Source: an uncultured Oscillospiraceae bacterium
Lineage (GTDB): Bacteria; Bacillota; Clostridia; Oscillospirales; Oscillospiraceae
Direction of reading: 5' to 3'
Assembly (NCBI GenBank): GCA_947625815.1
Contig: CANQPU010000013.1
Span: forward strand, 1-53,867
Length of the DNA: 53,867 nucleotides
Shown here: piece after piece, positions 17,701 to 23,930 of the stretch
How positions within the stretch are numbered: position 1 is the stretch's first letter
Layout of the letters: every line of letters starts with the position of its first letter
The notes under the pieces: model-generated
What the model was told of the DNA's origin: nothing
The model's database searches: none
What the model saw: only the letters and a program-made list of their open reading frames with translations
Program-made: the position numbers and the translations under genes

Positions 17701-19215
17701 CTTTGGCGCGATTTTGACCTCAATGTTTTGGGGCGTGGTGTCGCTGTGGTTCTCGTCGCCCACGACCTTATACCAGACCGTGTAAGACGTGGCGTCCTTG
17801 CCGGTGGGGACGACTTCGCTGTACTCACCGTCTTGTGTAGTGCTGTATTCAAAGTGTCCGCCATTGGGCGTGCCGCCGGTCACAAGCGGCTGCTCCGATC
17901 CGTTATAGGTCGGGTTTGCGGACGTGGGCGCAGCCGTTGCAACGGCCGCGGTCTTATTGATCGTCAGCGCGTTCTCGAATGTCTTTTTGGCGCCGTCGGA
18001 ACTACCGTCAATCGTAAAGTTTTTCTGGCCGTCAACGGTCAGCTCCACGATCACGTCATAGGTGCCGGCGCTGGCCGGGGTTTCCAGCTCGTCGCCCGAA
18101 CCGTCGTGCAGCTTGTATTTGACGGTGTAATTCCCCGCGTCCGCCGTTTTGCTTTCGCCGTATGTCGCCGTCACGGTGGCTTGGATGTTGGAATCTCCAA
18201 AATTAAAGGTGCCGCCGGTCACTTCCACGGTAAGCGTCGCCTTGGCGATCGTGATGTTGGGAATCTGCACGGGGGTGCTGTCCGCGTAGTTGGTGTCGGT
18301 CGCCACGGCCTTGTACCACACGGAATATGTGCCGGCGTCGGTCTTTGTGGGCGCCGTTGTAGAATAACTGCCGGTTTGCTCTTCGCTGTACTGGAACTCG
18401 CCGTTGTCTGGAGCTGTACCGCCGGTCACCAGCGCTTGCGCCTCGCCATTGTAAGTAAGGTCTGACGCGGCTTGGGGCGGGGTATCCACGGTAAGCGTGG
18501 CCGGGGCGATCGTGACCGTGCCCGCCTTTGTTGCAGGCACATCCGCGTAGGTCGCGCTGCCGGTGGCCTTATAGTAGATGTCGTAAGTACCGGCATTTTG
18601 GGCGGTGACATCCTCATGGCTGGTTTTCCAGTCGCCGTCATTCGGCTCCGTAGCGGTTGTTACGGCCGCGTACTGAACCGTACCGTCATAGCCATTCGTA
18701 TCCACGCTCTGGATCAACTGCTGCGGGGAACCGTTATACGTCAAAGCGCCGGCCGGCGTGACGTTGATCGTTGGCGTCGGCTTGCTGCCGTTGTTAACGG
18801 TGAGCGAGTAGTATTCAGGACTATCAGCAGCTGTTACGCACAGATAAAGGGTCACGCTGGACGCGCCGCCAAAAGAAATGGTGACTTCCTCGGCCGTGAT
18901 CGGAGTGCCGCCGCTTTCTATTGATCCGCTGTCTAGGCTGTATTTCACTGTTTCTTCGCCTGTTACGGTGGCTTGGATCGTAAAGCTCTCGACATACTTC
19001 GTCAGCGTTTTCGCCTCAAGCTGCACCGCCGCATCTGCGCTCTCCCCACCTGGCTCGGTAAGCTGAATAGCAGGGATCTCGCTCCCCTCCGCAGTCAGTG
19101 TCAAAGTCACTCCGTCGGCCGCCGCCACAGACAGCGCCGTCTCGGGCGCCAGGGCGAGCACCATGCACGCGGCCATGACAAAGGACAGGATTCTTTTCAC
19201 ACTCAGCTTTTTCAT
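11215..19215 (-). CDS. Giant Ig-like/MBG-repeat surface protein with three SLH domains
   Basis: The predicted 2666-aa protein begins with a signal peptide (MKKLSVKRILSFVMAACMV, cleavage near SVAAA). The ATG at 19215 has GGAGG 7 bases upstream and is preferred over the 50-codon upstream extension of the frame. Residues about 170-1990 are tandem beta-sandwich repeats: MBG/YDG-like modules (LTYNGxxQxLV ... DAGTYxVWYK) alternating with Ig-like group 3 modules (PTYGDQVTLTATV). Residues about 2045-2125 resemble an InlB repeat. Residues about 2133-2205 form a carboxypeptidase-regulatory-like domain (GGRVMQGSAPV). The three SLH repeats occupy about 2480-2666 and are nearly identical to those of the first SLH protein. 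It is a rod-like adhesin or coat component by architecture. The ligand is unknown. Confidence 0.9.
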   Translation of the reverse strand: MKKLSVKRILSFVMAACMVLALAPETALSVAAADGVTLTLTAEGSEIPAIQLTEPGGESADAAVQLEAKTLTKYVESFTIQATVTGEETVKYSLDSGSIESGGTPITAEEVTISFGGASSVTLYLCVTAADSPEYYSLTVNNGSKPTPTINVTPAGALTYNGSPQQLIQSVDTNGYDGTVQYAAVTTATEPNDGDWKTSHEDVTAQNAGTYDIYYKATGSATYADVPATKAGTVTIAPATLTVDTPPQAASDLTYNGEAQALVTGGTAPDNGEFQYSEEQTGSYSTTAPTKTDAGTYSVWYKAVATDTNYADSTPVQIPNITIAKATLTVEVTGGTFNFGDSNIQATVTATYGESKTADAGNYTVKYKLHDGSGDELETPASAGTYDVIVELTVDGQKNFTIDGSSDGAKKTFENALTINKTAAVATAAPTSANPTYNGSEQPLVTGGTPNGGHFEYSTTQDGEYSEVVPTGKDATSYTVWYKVVGDENHSDTTPQNIEVKIAPKPVTLTWDDGDLVYDGNSKNVTATLPEGAIVGGDEVTVSVSGGQETNVKSDGSTYTATATLQGTGTENYNLENSMHSYTITPATPTVTVDVDKESPTYGDQVTLTATVNSGSIPSGNFTGTVQFKVDGVDIGTAQTVTGGTATLTIGANDTSLQHALFGETGVNRNITATYSGDTNIAETTSAEKPVTVQKKTLTFTFTPETKTYDETQTVKGTLSEPEGLVSGDTDVQADFTAEAESVNVGTGIKVTVTVTLKGDHAKYYTAKDPTDVTVEIVKAGSSAAQPTGMSDLVYSGSEQGLIQTTGTATGGDMKYYVGEKDNSAQPDGDVAWKDDYTDITGKDAGTYTVWYYVAGDTNHNDTTPQSITVEIGKKEVTLTWKLDEGDTFNITYDGNAHNVTASLAEGQIASGDEENVTVKVTGGQATAAKTEAYTATATIEGERANNYTLKNAEQTYTINSAGSTVTVSAGDTPTYGSDITLTATVDSVGVEEKGNITGTVNFNAGGTPLGAGTPDNNGTWTLTIPGTDRAKQQALFGSGSATQVTAQYAGNGNISGSTGTATVTVTPRTLTYTVTAISRDYDGTTKVEVSLSPDNLVTGDSVTLTATGNLTSANADTYDKVDLTEVSINDDGDAKYYSVAGSESGKSLSGSVTIRPLEVKLEWKLDSDTTFEIDYTGGPHTVTATVTNKKNSDVVEVKVEVKPNTGAGAGPYDATATNAGSYTATATELTGAAKDNYKLPDDPTQAVTIKKIDVTVTAPTTNSLTYTGNPQALVEAGSTEDGTMMYALGDSESSAPGEDAFSANIPTGTDARTYYVWYYVQGDNNHNDSAKTHVTVTIAKAPVSFTVTNNSVDYDTQAHTATVTQNADEVTIPEDGYTVVYTDSESSDSTGGAANKTDAGTYDIWVKLSNDNFKFKNQGDGTREEKLTGKLTIKTVSLTLEVSGSDITYGDALSASTLDGAAKIQGTDIQIEGTWSWDGTPDATHPTVKTDSGTTPYTVKFTPTVNDKKNFVETTLSTTVTITVKKAKLTPAVGTVADIEAFNGETATTGTVTLTGAVLEESPEAEGIFNFVDCTAGESKAVNVTRITLTGSWGDNYELTTTELKNQPTSAKIGKLEVTLEWKLNGGGDFTATYSGRPVSVTAEVTNQVEGHPCEVTVTDGDKTDAGSYTARAALTDPVNYTLPDAGTQAYTIAPAPVSFTVGSEVKEEWEARGETNEDPNPTGYTVAADSTPEVWTDIALTMTYDSYTHTANVAQTSGEATAIAAGETNGFTVTYKRVKDANGDSVTEDPILEIRDAGTYEIWVTLTPTEDGIYNYVFSGQGEARTLKIGEITVEPYAVRVSWSHLNYVYHAHPMHPNVSVLNAFHDDRDDTPTVPAGGPAAYRGTLLAYAVTDGSDVGEYQVTVSLYGTRAGNYTVEDDTETMNIVAAPVTFTVGDNIWDITDDLPDSVTLRAAWGEVATTPDTAVHESYPAAGTRITLSDLAVEIQYRQNEQILDAAPSEAGEYEIWVKIGNGNYRHAATGDGDFHLVGELVLTDDPESIQTHTVVFDPDYEGGVGPAALEGLFANQTVILPAISGRNADGTSYDMTRPGSLFRGWSYGGITYQPNEEFHMPAADVIFKALWLDIENTYSVGGRVMQGSAPVHGADVTLTQGAEDVAEADTDSDGRFSFEYLTPGLYNLVIRYHDGSAEIVKTFLVEITDENVTGEYILPDGALNTVVEVASGITAVAGIESLTAQVDGEIYTAADAATVADGGTVEFRMSIENGTAPADAPEIPVSQDRIGMVLDLGLTKTVTERRGTSNRTEIHDTQNPIPTVIHLPPELQGKTSYTIYRFHEVSDPATGETEIEMHTITTQENADGEYLEVISDGAALVLHARYYSTYVLTWYQDSGEDQGTHRVVLPEATAKGEVTSDRSYALRGSRMILTVKPGKGYDLKTLSVTGRSGGTVAVTDNGDGTYSFIMPAEDVTVNAEFETCPSQAYPDLDVKAWYHPYTDYVITQGLMRGKAPTSFVPDGIVTRAEMVTVLWNMSGTPVVDYLMIYTDVSEEAWYAEAIRWASSEGIVDGYGNNAFGPDDPITREQMATMLYRYEKELGGGGFTGAWMFQSAFTDAAKVNDWAREAVAWCGMNGILEGRGDGSFDPAGKAQRSELAKVLTKYRQISGE

Positions 19216-19438
19216 GGAAAAACCTCCGATCTTGTCTCCATAGGATCGCTCATGTCCGCCGGAGCGGACATGATTCGACAAAACGTCGAGCTGCTTTGCC
19301 GCGGAGCCCGTCCGGAAAGGGGCCCGCGGATACATTGATACATATACATTATAATACAACTTCAAAAAAATGGCGTTCTTTTTTGTGCGCTAAAACGTCT
19401 CATTTGGGGTAATCAAACGGGACGCAAGAAAAAGAGAG
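19216..19438. promoter_or_regulatory. Divergent upstream region of the giant gene and the two-component operon
   Basis: On the minus strand an A/T-rich patch (19337-19367) with TATAAT probably carries the promoter of the giant gene, leaving a leader of about 120 bases. That leader holds a perfect 9-bp hairpin (19251-19259 with 19264-19272) and a small CGAC/GTCG hairpin. Two copies of AAAACGTC (near 19278 and 19393) might be regulator half-sites. No inverted repeat matching the switch is present. Confidence 0.45.
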
Positions 19439-19467
19439 TGGACTTTCGCGCCGGAACGTGGTATATT
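19439..19467 (+). promoter_or_regulatory. Promoter of the LytTR two-component operon
   Basis: TGGACT (19439-19444), a 17-base spacer and TATATT (19462-19467) lie 29 bases upstream of the response-regulator ATG. The -35 is weak, consistent with activator dependence. Confidence 0.6.
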
Positions 19468-19495
19468 GTCATTTAAGAAGAAAGGGGGAGGCGCC

Positions 19496-20239
19496 ATGGC
19501 AGACAGACTGCGCATCGCCGTTCTGGACGACGACCGGGCCGAGCTGGACCGGGTCCGCCGGGAGCTGGAGGCGCTGGGGGAGACCGGCGCGGAGGTCTTT
19601 TCCGACGCGGAGGCGCTTCTCCGCGCCGCCGGGGAAACGCCCCCCTTTGACCTGGCGTTTCTGGACATCTACCTCCCCGACGGGACCGGCATCCAGGTCT
19701 CGGAGGCGCTTCGCCGGATCAGTCCGGGCACGGACCTGGTCTTCATCACCACCAGCCTCGACCACGCCGTGGACGCCTTTCGCCTCCAGGCCCTGCATTA
19801 CCTGGTGAAGCCCGTCTCCCGGGAGGATCTGGCGGAGGCCCTCCGGCGCCGGGAGGCGGCCGGGAGCGCGCCCCGTCCCTCCCTCACCCTCAGCGTCAAC
19901 CGGGAGAGCCACCGGGTCTATCTGGATCAGATCGTCCACATCCAGTCCATCCGCCACGCGGTGGAGGTGACCCTTACCGACGGCCGGTGCCTCCGGGTCT
20001 GGACCCCTCTCTCGGAGCTGGAGCATATGGTGGACGGCAACTTCCTCAAGATCAACCGCGGCGTCATCGTCAACATGAATGAGATAACCAGCATGGATCT
20101 GGAGACCTGCTCGCTGTCTGACGGCTCCGTCCTGCCCGTGAAGCAGAAGGACCGCGCCGTCATAAGGCGGCAGTACAACGACTTCCTCTTCCATGAGCTG
20201 CACCTTATGACCGCGTCAAAAAGGGGTGACAGGAAATGA
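19496..20239 (+). CDS. LytTR-family response regulator
   Basis: The 247-aa product has a receiver domain with the acidic pocket Asp11-13, phosphoacceptor Asp57 in FLDIYLPDGTG, and the switch Lys in YLVKPVS. It is followed by a LytTR DNA-binding domain (about residues 128-240, with IQSIRHAVEV and FLKINRGVIVN). LytTR regulators often control surface, toxin or peptide-signalling genes. The ATG at 19496 has AAGGGGGAGG 5 bases upstream and is chosen over an in-frame codon 30 bases earlier. Its stop overlaps the kinase start (ATGA), so the pair is co-translated. It is divergent from the giant SLH gene, which is a reasonable but unproven target. Confidence 0.92.
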   Translation: MADRLRIAVLDDDRAELDRVRRELEALGETGAEVFSDAEALLRAAGETPPFDLAFLDIYLPDGTGIQVSEALRRISPGTDLVFITTSLDHAVDAFRLQALHYLVKPVSREDLAEALRRREAAGSAPRPSLTLSVNRESHRVYLDQIVHIQSIRHAVEVTLTDGRCLRVWTPLSELEHMVDGNFLKINRGVIVNMNEITSMDLETCSLSDGSVLPVKQKDRAVIRRQYNDFLFHELHLMTASKRGDRK

Positions 20240-21606
20240 CCTGTGGGATCTATCTTGTGGAGGTCGCCGGGTTTTTCGGCCAGTTTTTCCCCTGCGCCGT
20301 CATGTGCTTCGTCCCCTTCGACGACGACAAGCTGAAAATACGCAAGCGCGCCCTGTTCCTTTTACTGACTCTCTGCGTCCTCGCCGTCTCCGCCCTTTTC
20401 CCCCTGGCGGCCCATCTCGCCACGACTCTCAAGGTCATGATACACATCGCCGACTCCTACATGCTCCTTACTGTCGTCCTCTCCGTCGTGGCCTACGGTG
20501 TCCTCGTTCGGGAAAATCATATGAAGAAGCTGCTTGTTATCTACATAGTCATCTTCTACGCGGCCCTTATATTCTGGCTGACGAATCTTGTCGGGACGAT
20601 CCTGGACCCGTTCTTCCCCCGCTTTAACGGCGCCTTGACGGTCTACCTCCCCAAACATCTTGCGTTTTACCTCCTGTCCTATGTGACTGTTTTGCCGGTG
20701 TTCGTGATCTTCCTCCGCCGCTATGTATCCTCCTTTTTGCGCGAGATCGAGCCTGAGCGCATGAGGCGCGAATTCCGCTGTGCCACGATCTCCACCATCG
20801 CCTTTCTCATCCTCATGATGTCCGCCCACATGCTTTTCAACGTGTACGAGTACAACTTCCTGTTAAATTCCATACTTCTCTTCCTCGTGCTGAATCAGGC
20901 CATTATGTACTGGATGATAGTCACCAGCGCCGTGAACCGCTCCCGGGAGGAGAACGCCCTTCGGGCGGTGCAGGCCCAGAAGCTCCAGTACGACCGGATC
21001 TGCGCGGATATGGAGCGCGCCGCGCGCCTGCGCCACGATATGCGCCACCACTGGAATTATCTGTACGTCCTGGCGCAGGACGGGGACCTCTCCGGGCTGA
21101 AAAAATACCTGGCCGCCCTGACCGAGCAGACGGGCCGCCGGGAGAGCGAGGAATTCTGCGAAAATCCCACCGTCAACGCCCTTTTGCAGTATTACGTGGG
21201 GCTCGCCCGGGACGAGAAGATCGCCTGCTCCGTGGCCGCCCGGTGCGGGGAGCTGGACGTTCTCCCCGAGGATCTGACGGTGATCATCGGGAACACCCTG
21301 GAAAACGCCGTCGCGTCCTGCCGCAGGGCCGGCGGGGACGCGTCCATCGCCGTGGCCGCCGGCGTCCTGCACGGGGCCTTTACCTTTGAGGTCTCCAACA
21401 CCTGCTCCGGCGTGAACCTGGCCGCGGGCTTCCGGAACACCGGCGATTTCCTGCCCGCCGCGGCCTTCCTCAGCACCCGGGAGGGCGGCGGTCGGGGCAT
21501 CACGGGCGTCGCGGAGCTTGCCGCCAAGTACCTGGGCTCCGCCTCCTTCAAATTCGACAGCGGGACCCGCACCTTCACCACCCGGGTGATCCTGAACCGG
21601 GTCTAA
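20236..21606 (+). CDS. Membrane sensor histidine kinase (AgrC/GHKL type)
   Basis: The 456-aa product has about six to seven hydrophobic segments in residues 1-235, then a short coiled linker and the phosphoacceptor His267 in RLRHDMRHHW. The GHKL ATPase domain shows the N-box IIGNTLENAV and the G-box GGGRGITGV. No extracellular sensor domain is visible, so ligand sensing would use the polytopic membrane part, as in AgrC-like peptide receptors. No precursor-peptide or AgrB-like gene is linked here. It overlaps the response regulator by 4 bp and forms a two-gene operon ending at the terminator 21620-21658. Confidence 0.92.
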   Translation: MTCGIYLVEVAGFFGQFFPCAVMCFVPFDDDKLKIRKRALFLLLTLCVLAVSALFPLAAHLATTLKVMIHIADSYMLLTVVLSVVAYGVLVRENHMKKLLVIYIVIFYAALIFWLTNLVGTILDPFFPRFNGALTVYLPKHLAFYLLSYVTVLPVFVIFLRRYVSSFLREIEPERMRREFRCATISTIAFLILMMSAHMLFNVYEYNFLLNSILLFLVLNQAIMYWMIVTSAVNRSREENALRAVQAQKLQYDRICADMERAARLRHDMRHHWNYLYVLAQDGDLSGLKKYLAALTEQTGRRESEEFCENPTVNALLQYYVGLARDEKIACSVAARCGELDVLPEDLTVIIGNTLENAVASCRRAGGDASIAVAAGVLHGAFTFEVSNTCSGVNLAAGFRNTGDFLPAAAFLSTREGGGRGITGVAELAAKYLGSASFKFDSGTRTFTTRVILNRV

Positions 21607-21619
21607 TACTTATAATTAA

Positions 21620-21658
21620 GGCCCGGAGGCTTACGCCTCCGGGCCTTTCTGCTTTTCA
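21620..21658. terminator. Terminator after the sensor kinase
   Basis: An 11-bp perfect GC-rich stem (21620-21630 with 21635-21645) and a TTAC loop are followed by TTTCTGCTTTT on the plus strand. It closes the two-component operon. Confidence 0.85.
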
Positions 21659-21673
21659 AAAACTCAGTTTTAA

Positions 21674-21841
21674 TTTTTTTCCGACGGCATGTACGTCGGA
21701 AAAAATCCCTTTTGTCGCCCAAGTGTGCCCCATGGCGCGCGCAGGGCGACAGCAGGAAGACCCGGCGTGAATTCCGCAGAATTCACGCCGAGTCTTCCGC
21801 ACGTTCCCTTTGTCGAAAAAAGGCCGCAGGCCTTTTTGACA
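21674..21841. repeat. Multi-stem intergenic element, copy A (full)
   Basis: Four consecutive stems occur: (1) 21675-21686 with 21694-21705 around a GCATGTA loop; (2) an outer stem TGTCGCCC/GGGCGACA (21713-21720 with 21744-21751) enclosing a GUGUGCC/GGCGCGC helix; (3) a 19-bp stem with one mismatch (21755-21774 with 21779-21798); (4) AAAAAGGCC/GGCCTTTTT with TGTC/GACA at its base (21811-21841). It fills the gap between the convergent sensor kinase and ricT genes. Copies B and C are at 41.3 and 36.4 kb. Stem 4 could terminate ricT transcription on the other strand. Confidence 0.8.
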
Positions 21842-21845
21842 GTTT

Positions 21846-23063
21846 TTATTCTCCCCGGTTCTCCTTCTCCTGACCGCCGCGGGGGCCCTGACGGCGGGGG
21901 TTCCGGCGGGCGGAGGACTGCTGCTGGGGCCGCTGCTCGGAGGCGCCCTGCGCCTCCCGGGACTGCTGGGGGCGGCCGTCGCGGCGGCGGTTCTGGTCCT
22001 GTCTGTCGCCGGACTGGCGGCGGGAGGCGTCCTGACGGGGCTGGTTCCGGCGCTGGCCGTTGTTCCGGCGCTGGTTCTGGTTCTGCCGCGGGGCGCCCTC
22101 GGTCCCCGCGCCCTCCTGGCGGGGGGCGTCCTTCTGCTCGCCGGAGCTCTGGGCGCGCGGCTCCTCCGCGCGGCGGAGGCGCGGCTGGGGCTTCCGGGGC
22201 GCCTCGATCAGGCCCTCGGCCAGGGCGGCCAGATATTCCGCCCTCTTGGCCTTGCCGCCGAGGACGGTGACCTCCGACGCCTCAAAGGTCTTCACCGCCA
22301 TATCGCTCTGGTCCTCCAGACGCACCCGGACGGTGCCCTTCAGGAGGTTCACGTCCACCACCGTGCCCTTGCCGGCGGGGGTGTCCACGAAAGCGTCGGT
22401 CTTGGGGACGCTCTGCACCAGCTCCTCATAGGCGTCCTGCTCGTACTTGAGACAGCACATCAGCCTCCCGCAGGAGCCGGAGATCTTGGTCGGGTTCAGG
22501 CTCAGCCCCTGGGTCTTGGCCATTTTGATGGACACGGGCTGGAAATCGTCCAAAAACTGGGCGCAGCAGAAGGGGCGGCCGCAGATTCCCAGTCCCCCCA
22601 GCATCCGGGCCTCGTCCCGGACGCCGATCTGGCGCAGCTCGATGCGGGTCCGGAAGATGCCCGCCAGGTCCTTCACCAGCTCACGGAAGTCCACCCGGCC
22701 CTCGGAGGTGAAGAAGAAGAGGATCTTGGAGCCCTCGAAATTGTACTCAACGTCTATCAGCTTCATGTCCAGGCCGTGCTTGGCGATGCGCTGGCGGCAG
22801 ATCTCCATGGCCTCCCGCTCCCGGCGGCGGTTCTCCTCGAACCGGCGCACGTCCTCCTCGGTGGCCAGGCGCTCCACAGGCCTGAGCGGCGGGTGGACGG
22901 CGTTCTCCTCCACCTGATGGTTGCCGGAGACGCACTCGGCGAACTCCAGCCCCTTGGCCGTCTCCACCACCACGTTGTCGCCCTTGGCGATGGTCAGGCC
23001 GTTGGGGTCGAAATAATAGACCTTCCCTTTATTTTTGAATCTCACACTGACGACTTCCGTCAA
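21846..23063 (-). CDS. PSP1-domain protein, RicT/YaaT-like, with a long basic tail
   Basis: The 405-aa product carries the PSP1 domain (about residues 1-265), including the Cys-rich motifs CGRPFCCAQF and CGRLMCCLKY that in RicT help bind iron-sulfur clusters. In Bacillus RicT acts with RicA and RicF to control RNase Y processing and sporulation. From about residue 275 to the end the protein is a low-complexity Arg/Gln/Asn/Gly tail, probably RNA-binding or disordered and longer than in the family norm. The start is TTG, with GGAGAGGAG 9 bases upstream; no ATG fits. It follows holB after 47 bp, as in Bacillus. Confidence 0.88.
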   Translation of the reverse strand: MTEVVSVRFKNKGKVYYFDPNGLTIAKGDNVVVETAKGLEFAECVSGNHQVEENAVHPPLRPVERLATEEDVRRFEENRRREREAMEICRQRIAKHGLDMKLIDVEYNFEGSKILFFFTSEGRVDFRELVKDLAGIFRTRIELRQIGVRDEARMLGGLGICGRPFCCAQFLDDFQPVSIKMAKTQGLSLNPTKISGSCGRLMCCLKYEQDAYEELVQSVPKTDAFVDTPAGKGTVVDVNLLKGTVRVRLEDQSDMAVKTFEASEVTVLGGKAKRAEYLAALAEGLIEAPRKPQPRLRRAEEPRAQSSGEQKDAPRQEGAGTEGAPRQNQNQRRNNGQRRNQPRQDASRRQSGDRQDQNRRRDGRPQQSREAQGASEQRPQQQSSARRNPRRQGPRGGQEKENRGE

Positions 23064-23110
23064 ATTGACTCACTCCTCTCCGGCGGTCCCGCCGAATCTG
23101 AAAACGCTTG

Positions 23111-23884
23111 TTATTTCCTGCACAGTCCCGCCAGCAGCAGCCCCGCGATATGGGCCGCGCTGACGTTCACGGCGCTCATTTTGTCGCATTTGTCCAGAAG
23201 CTCCACCACGCTCTCCACGGCGTCGGCGGACAGGTCCCCGCCGGCGTATCGGGCCAGCGCCAGCCGCCTGAGCTCCGCCGTGAACTCCGGCAGCTCCTCC
23301 CGGCCCAGCTTCTCCACCGGCAGCAGGGCGCGCGCCAGCGCCGTGTTGTTCCCGGCCGCCGCCGCATCCAGCACAGCCGCGGCGGGGGTCTCCGTCCCGC
23401 CGGGGCCGCCCGGCCGCTCCGGGGCCAGGTTGACCGTCTCGCACCGGGACCGCACCGTATCCAGGAGCCTCTGGGGGTTGTCCGCCAGCAGGATGAACAC
23501 GGCGTGGGGGGGCGGATCCTCTAAGATCCGGAGCATGGCGTTCTGCGCCTGGGGGTTCATGGCGTCGGCCTCGCGGATGACGAAGACGCTGTGTCCCGCC
23601 TCGTTGGGCATGACGGCGGCGCGGCCGCGGACCCCGCGCATGGAGTCCACCGAGTGCTCCCGGCCGGTCTTGTCCACGAATTCGATGTCCGGGTGGACGT
23701 CCCTCTGGGCCTTGACGCAGTCCCGGCACGCCCCGCAGGGCGCGCCCGACGGGGCGGAGCACACCGCCGCGCGGGCGATGAACCGCCCCGCGGCCTCGCG
23801 GGCCCCGGAACTGCCGCCTGTGACGATATACGCGTGAAAGAGCCGGCCCGCGGCCAAGCGGGCCCTGAGGTCGGATAGCTCCAT
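23111..23884 (-). CDS. holB: DNA polymerase III delta' subunit
   Basis: This clamp-loader subunit is part of the complex that places the DnaN sliding clamp on DNA. The 257-aa product has the zinc-binding Cys cluster (CSAPSGAPCGACRDC), the DPPPHAVFIL segment and the SRCETVNL sensor motif. It is shorter than typical HolB (about 330 aa) through a reduced C-terminal collar domain. Two ATGs are possible. The one at 23884 has GGAGG at 7-base spacing, whereas the one at 23888-23890 would be only one base from it. It is in one operon with DUF1846 upstream and ricT downstream. Confidence 0.88.
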   Translation of the reverse strand: MELSDLRARLAAGRLFHAYIVTGGSSGAREAAGRFIARAAVCSAPSGAPCGACRDCVKAQRDVHPDIEFVDKTGREHSVDSMRGVRGRAAVMPNEAGHSVFVIREADAMNPQAQNAMLRILEDPPPHAVFILLADNPQRLLDTVRSRCETVNLAPERPGGPGGTETPAAAVLDAAAAGNNTALARALLPVEKLGREELPEFTAELRRLALARYAGGDLSADAVESVVELLDKCDKMSAVNVSAAHIAGLLLAGLCRK

Positions 23885-23930
23885 GGTCATGCCTCCGCGG
23901 AGCGTCCGTGCCGCTCCGCCGGTCCGTTTC

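Noticed and set aside
19270-19290. A second inversion site near the giant gene (GACAAAACG)
   Set aside because: Only seven bases match the 18-bp repeat, with no inverted partner nearby.
21674-21841. CRISPR array
   Set aside because: The repeated features are palindromic stems of differing sequence, not regularly spaced identical repeats with spacers, and no cas genes are present.
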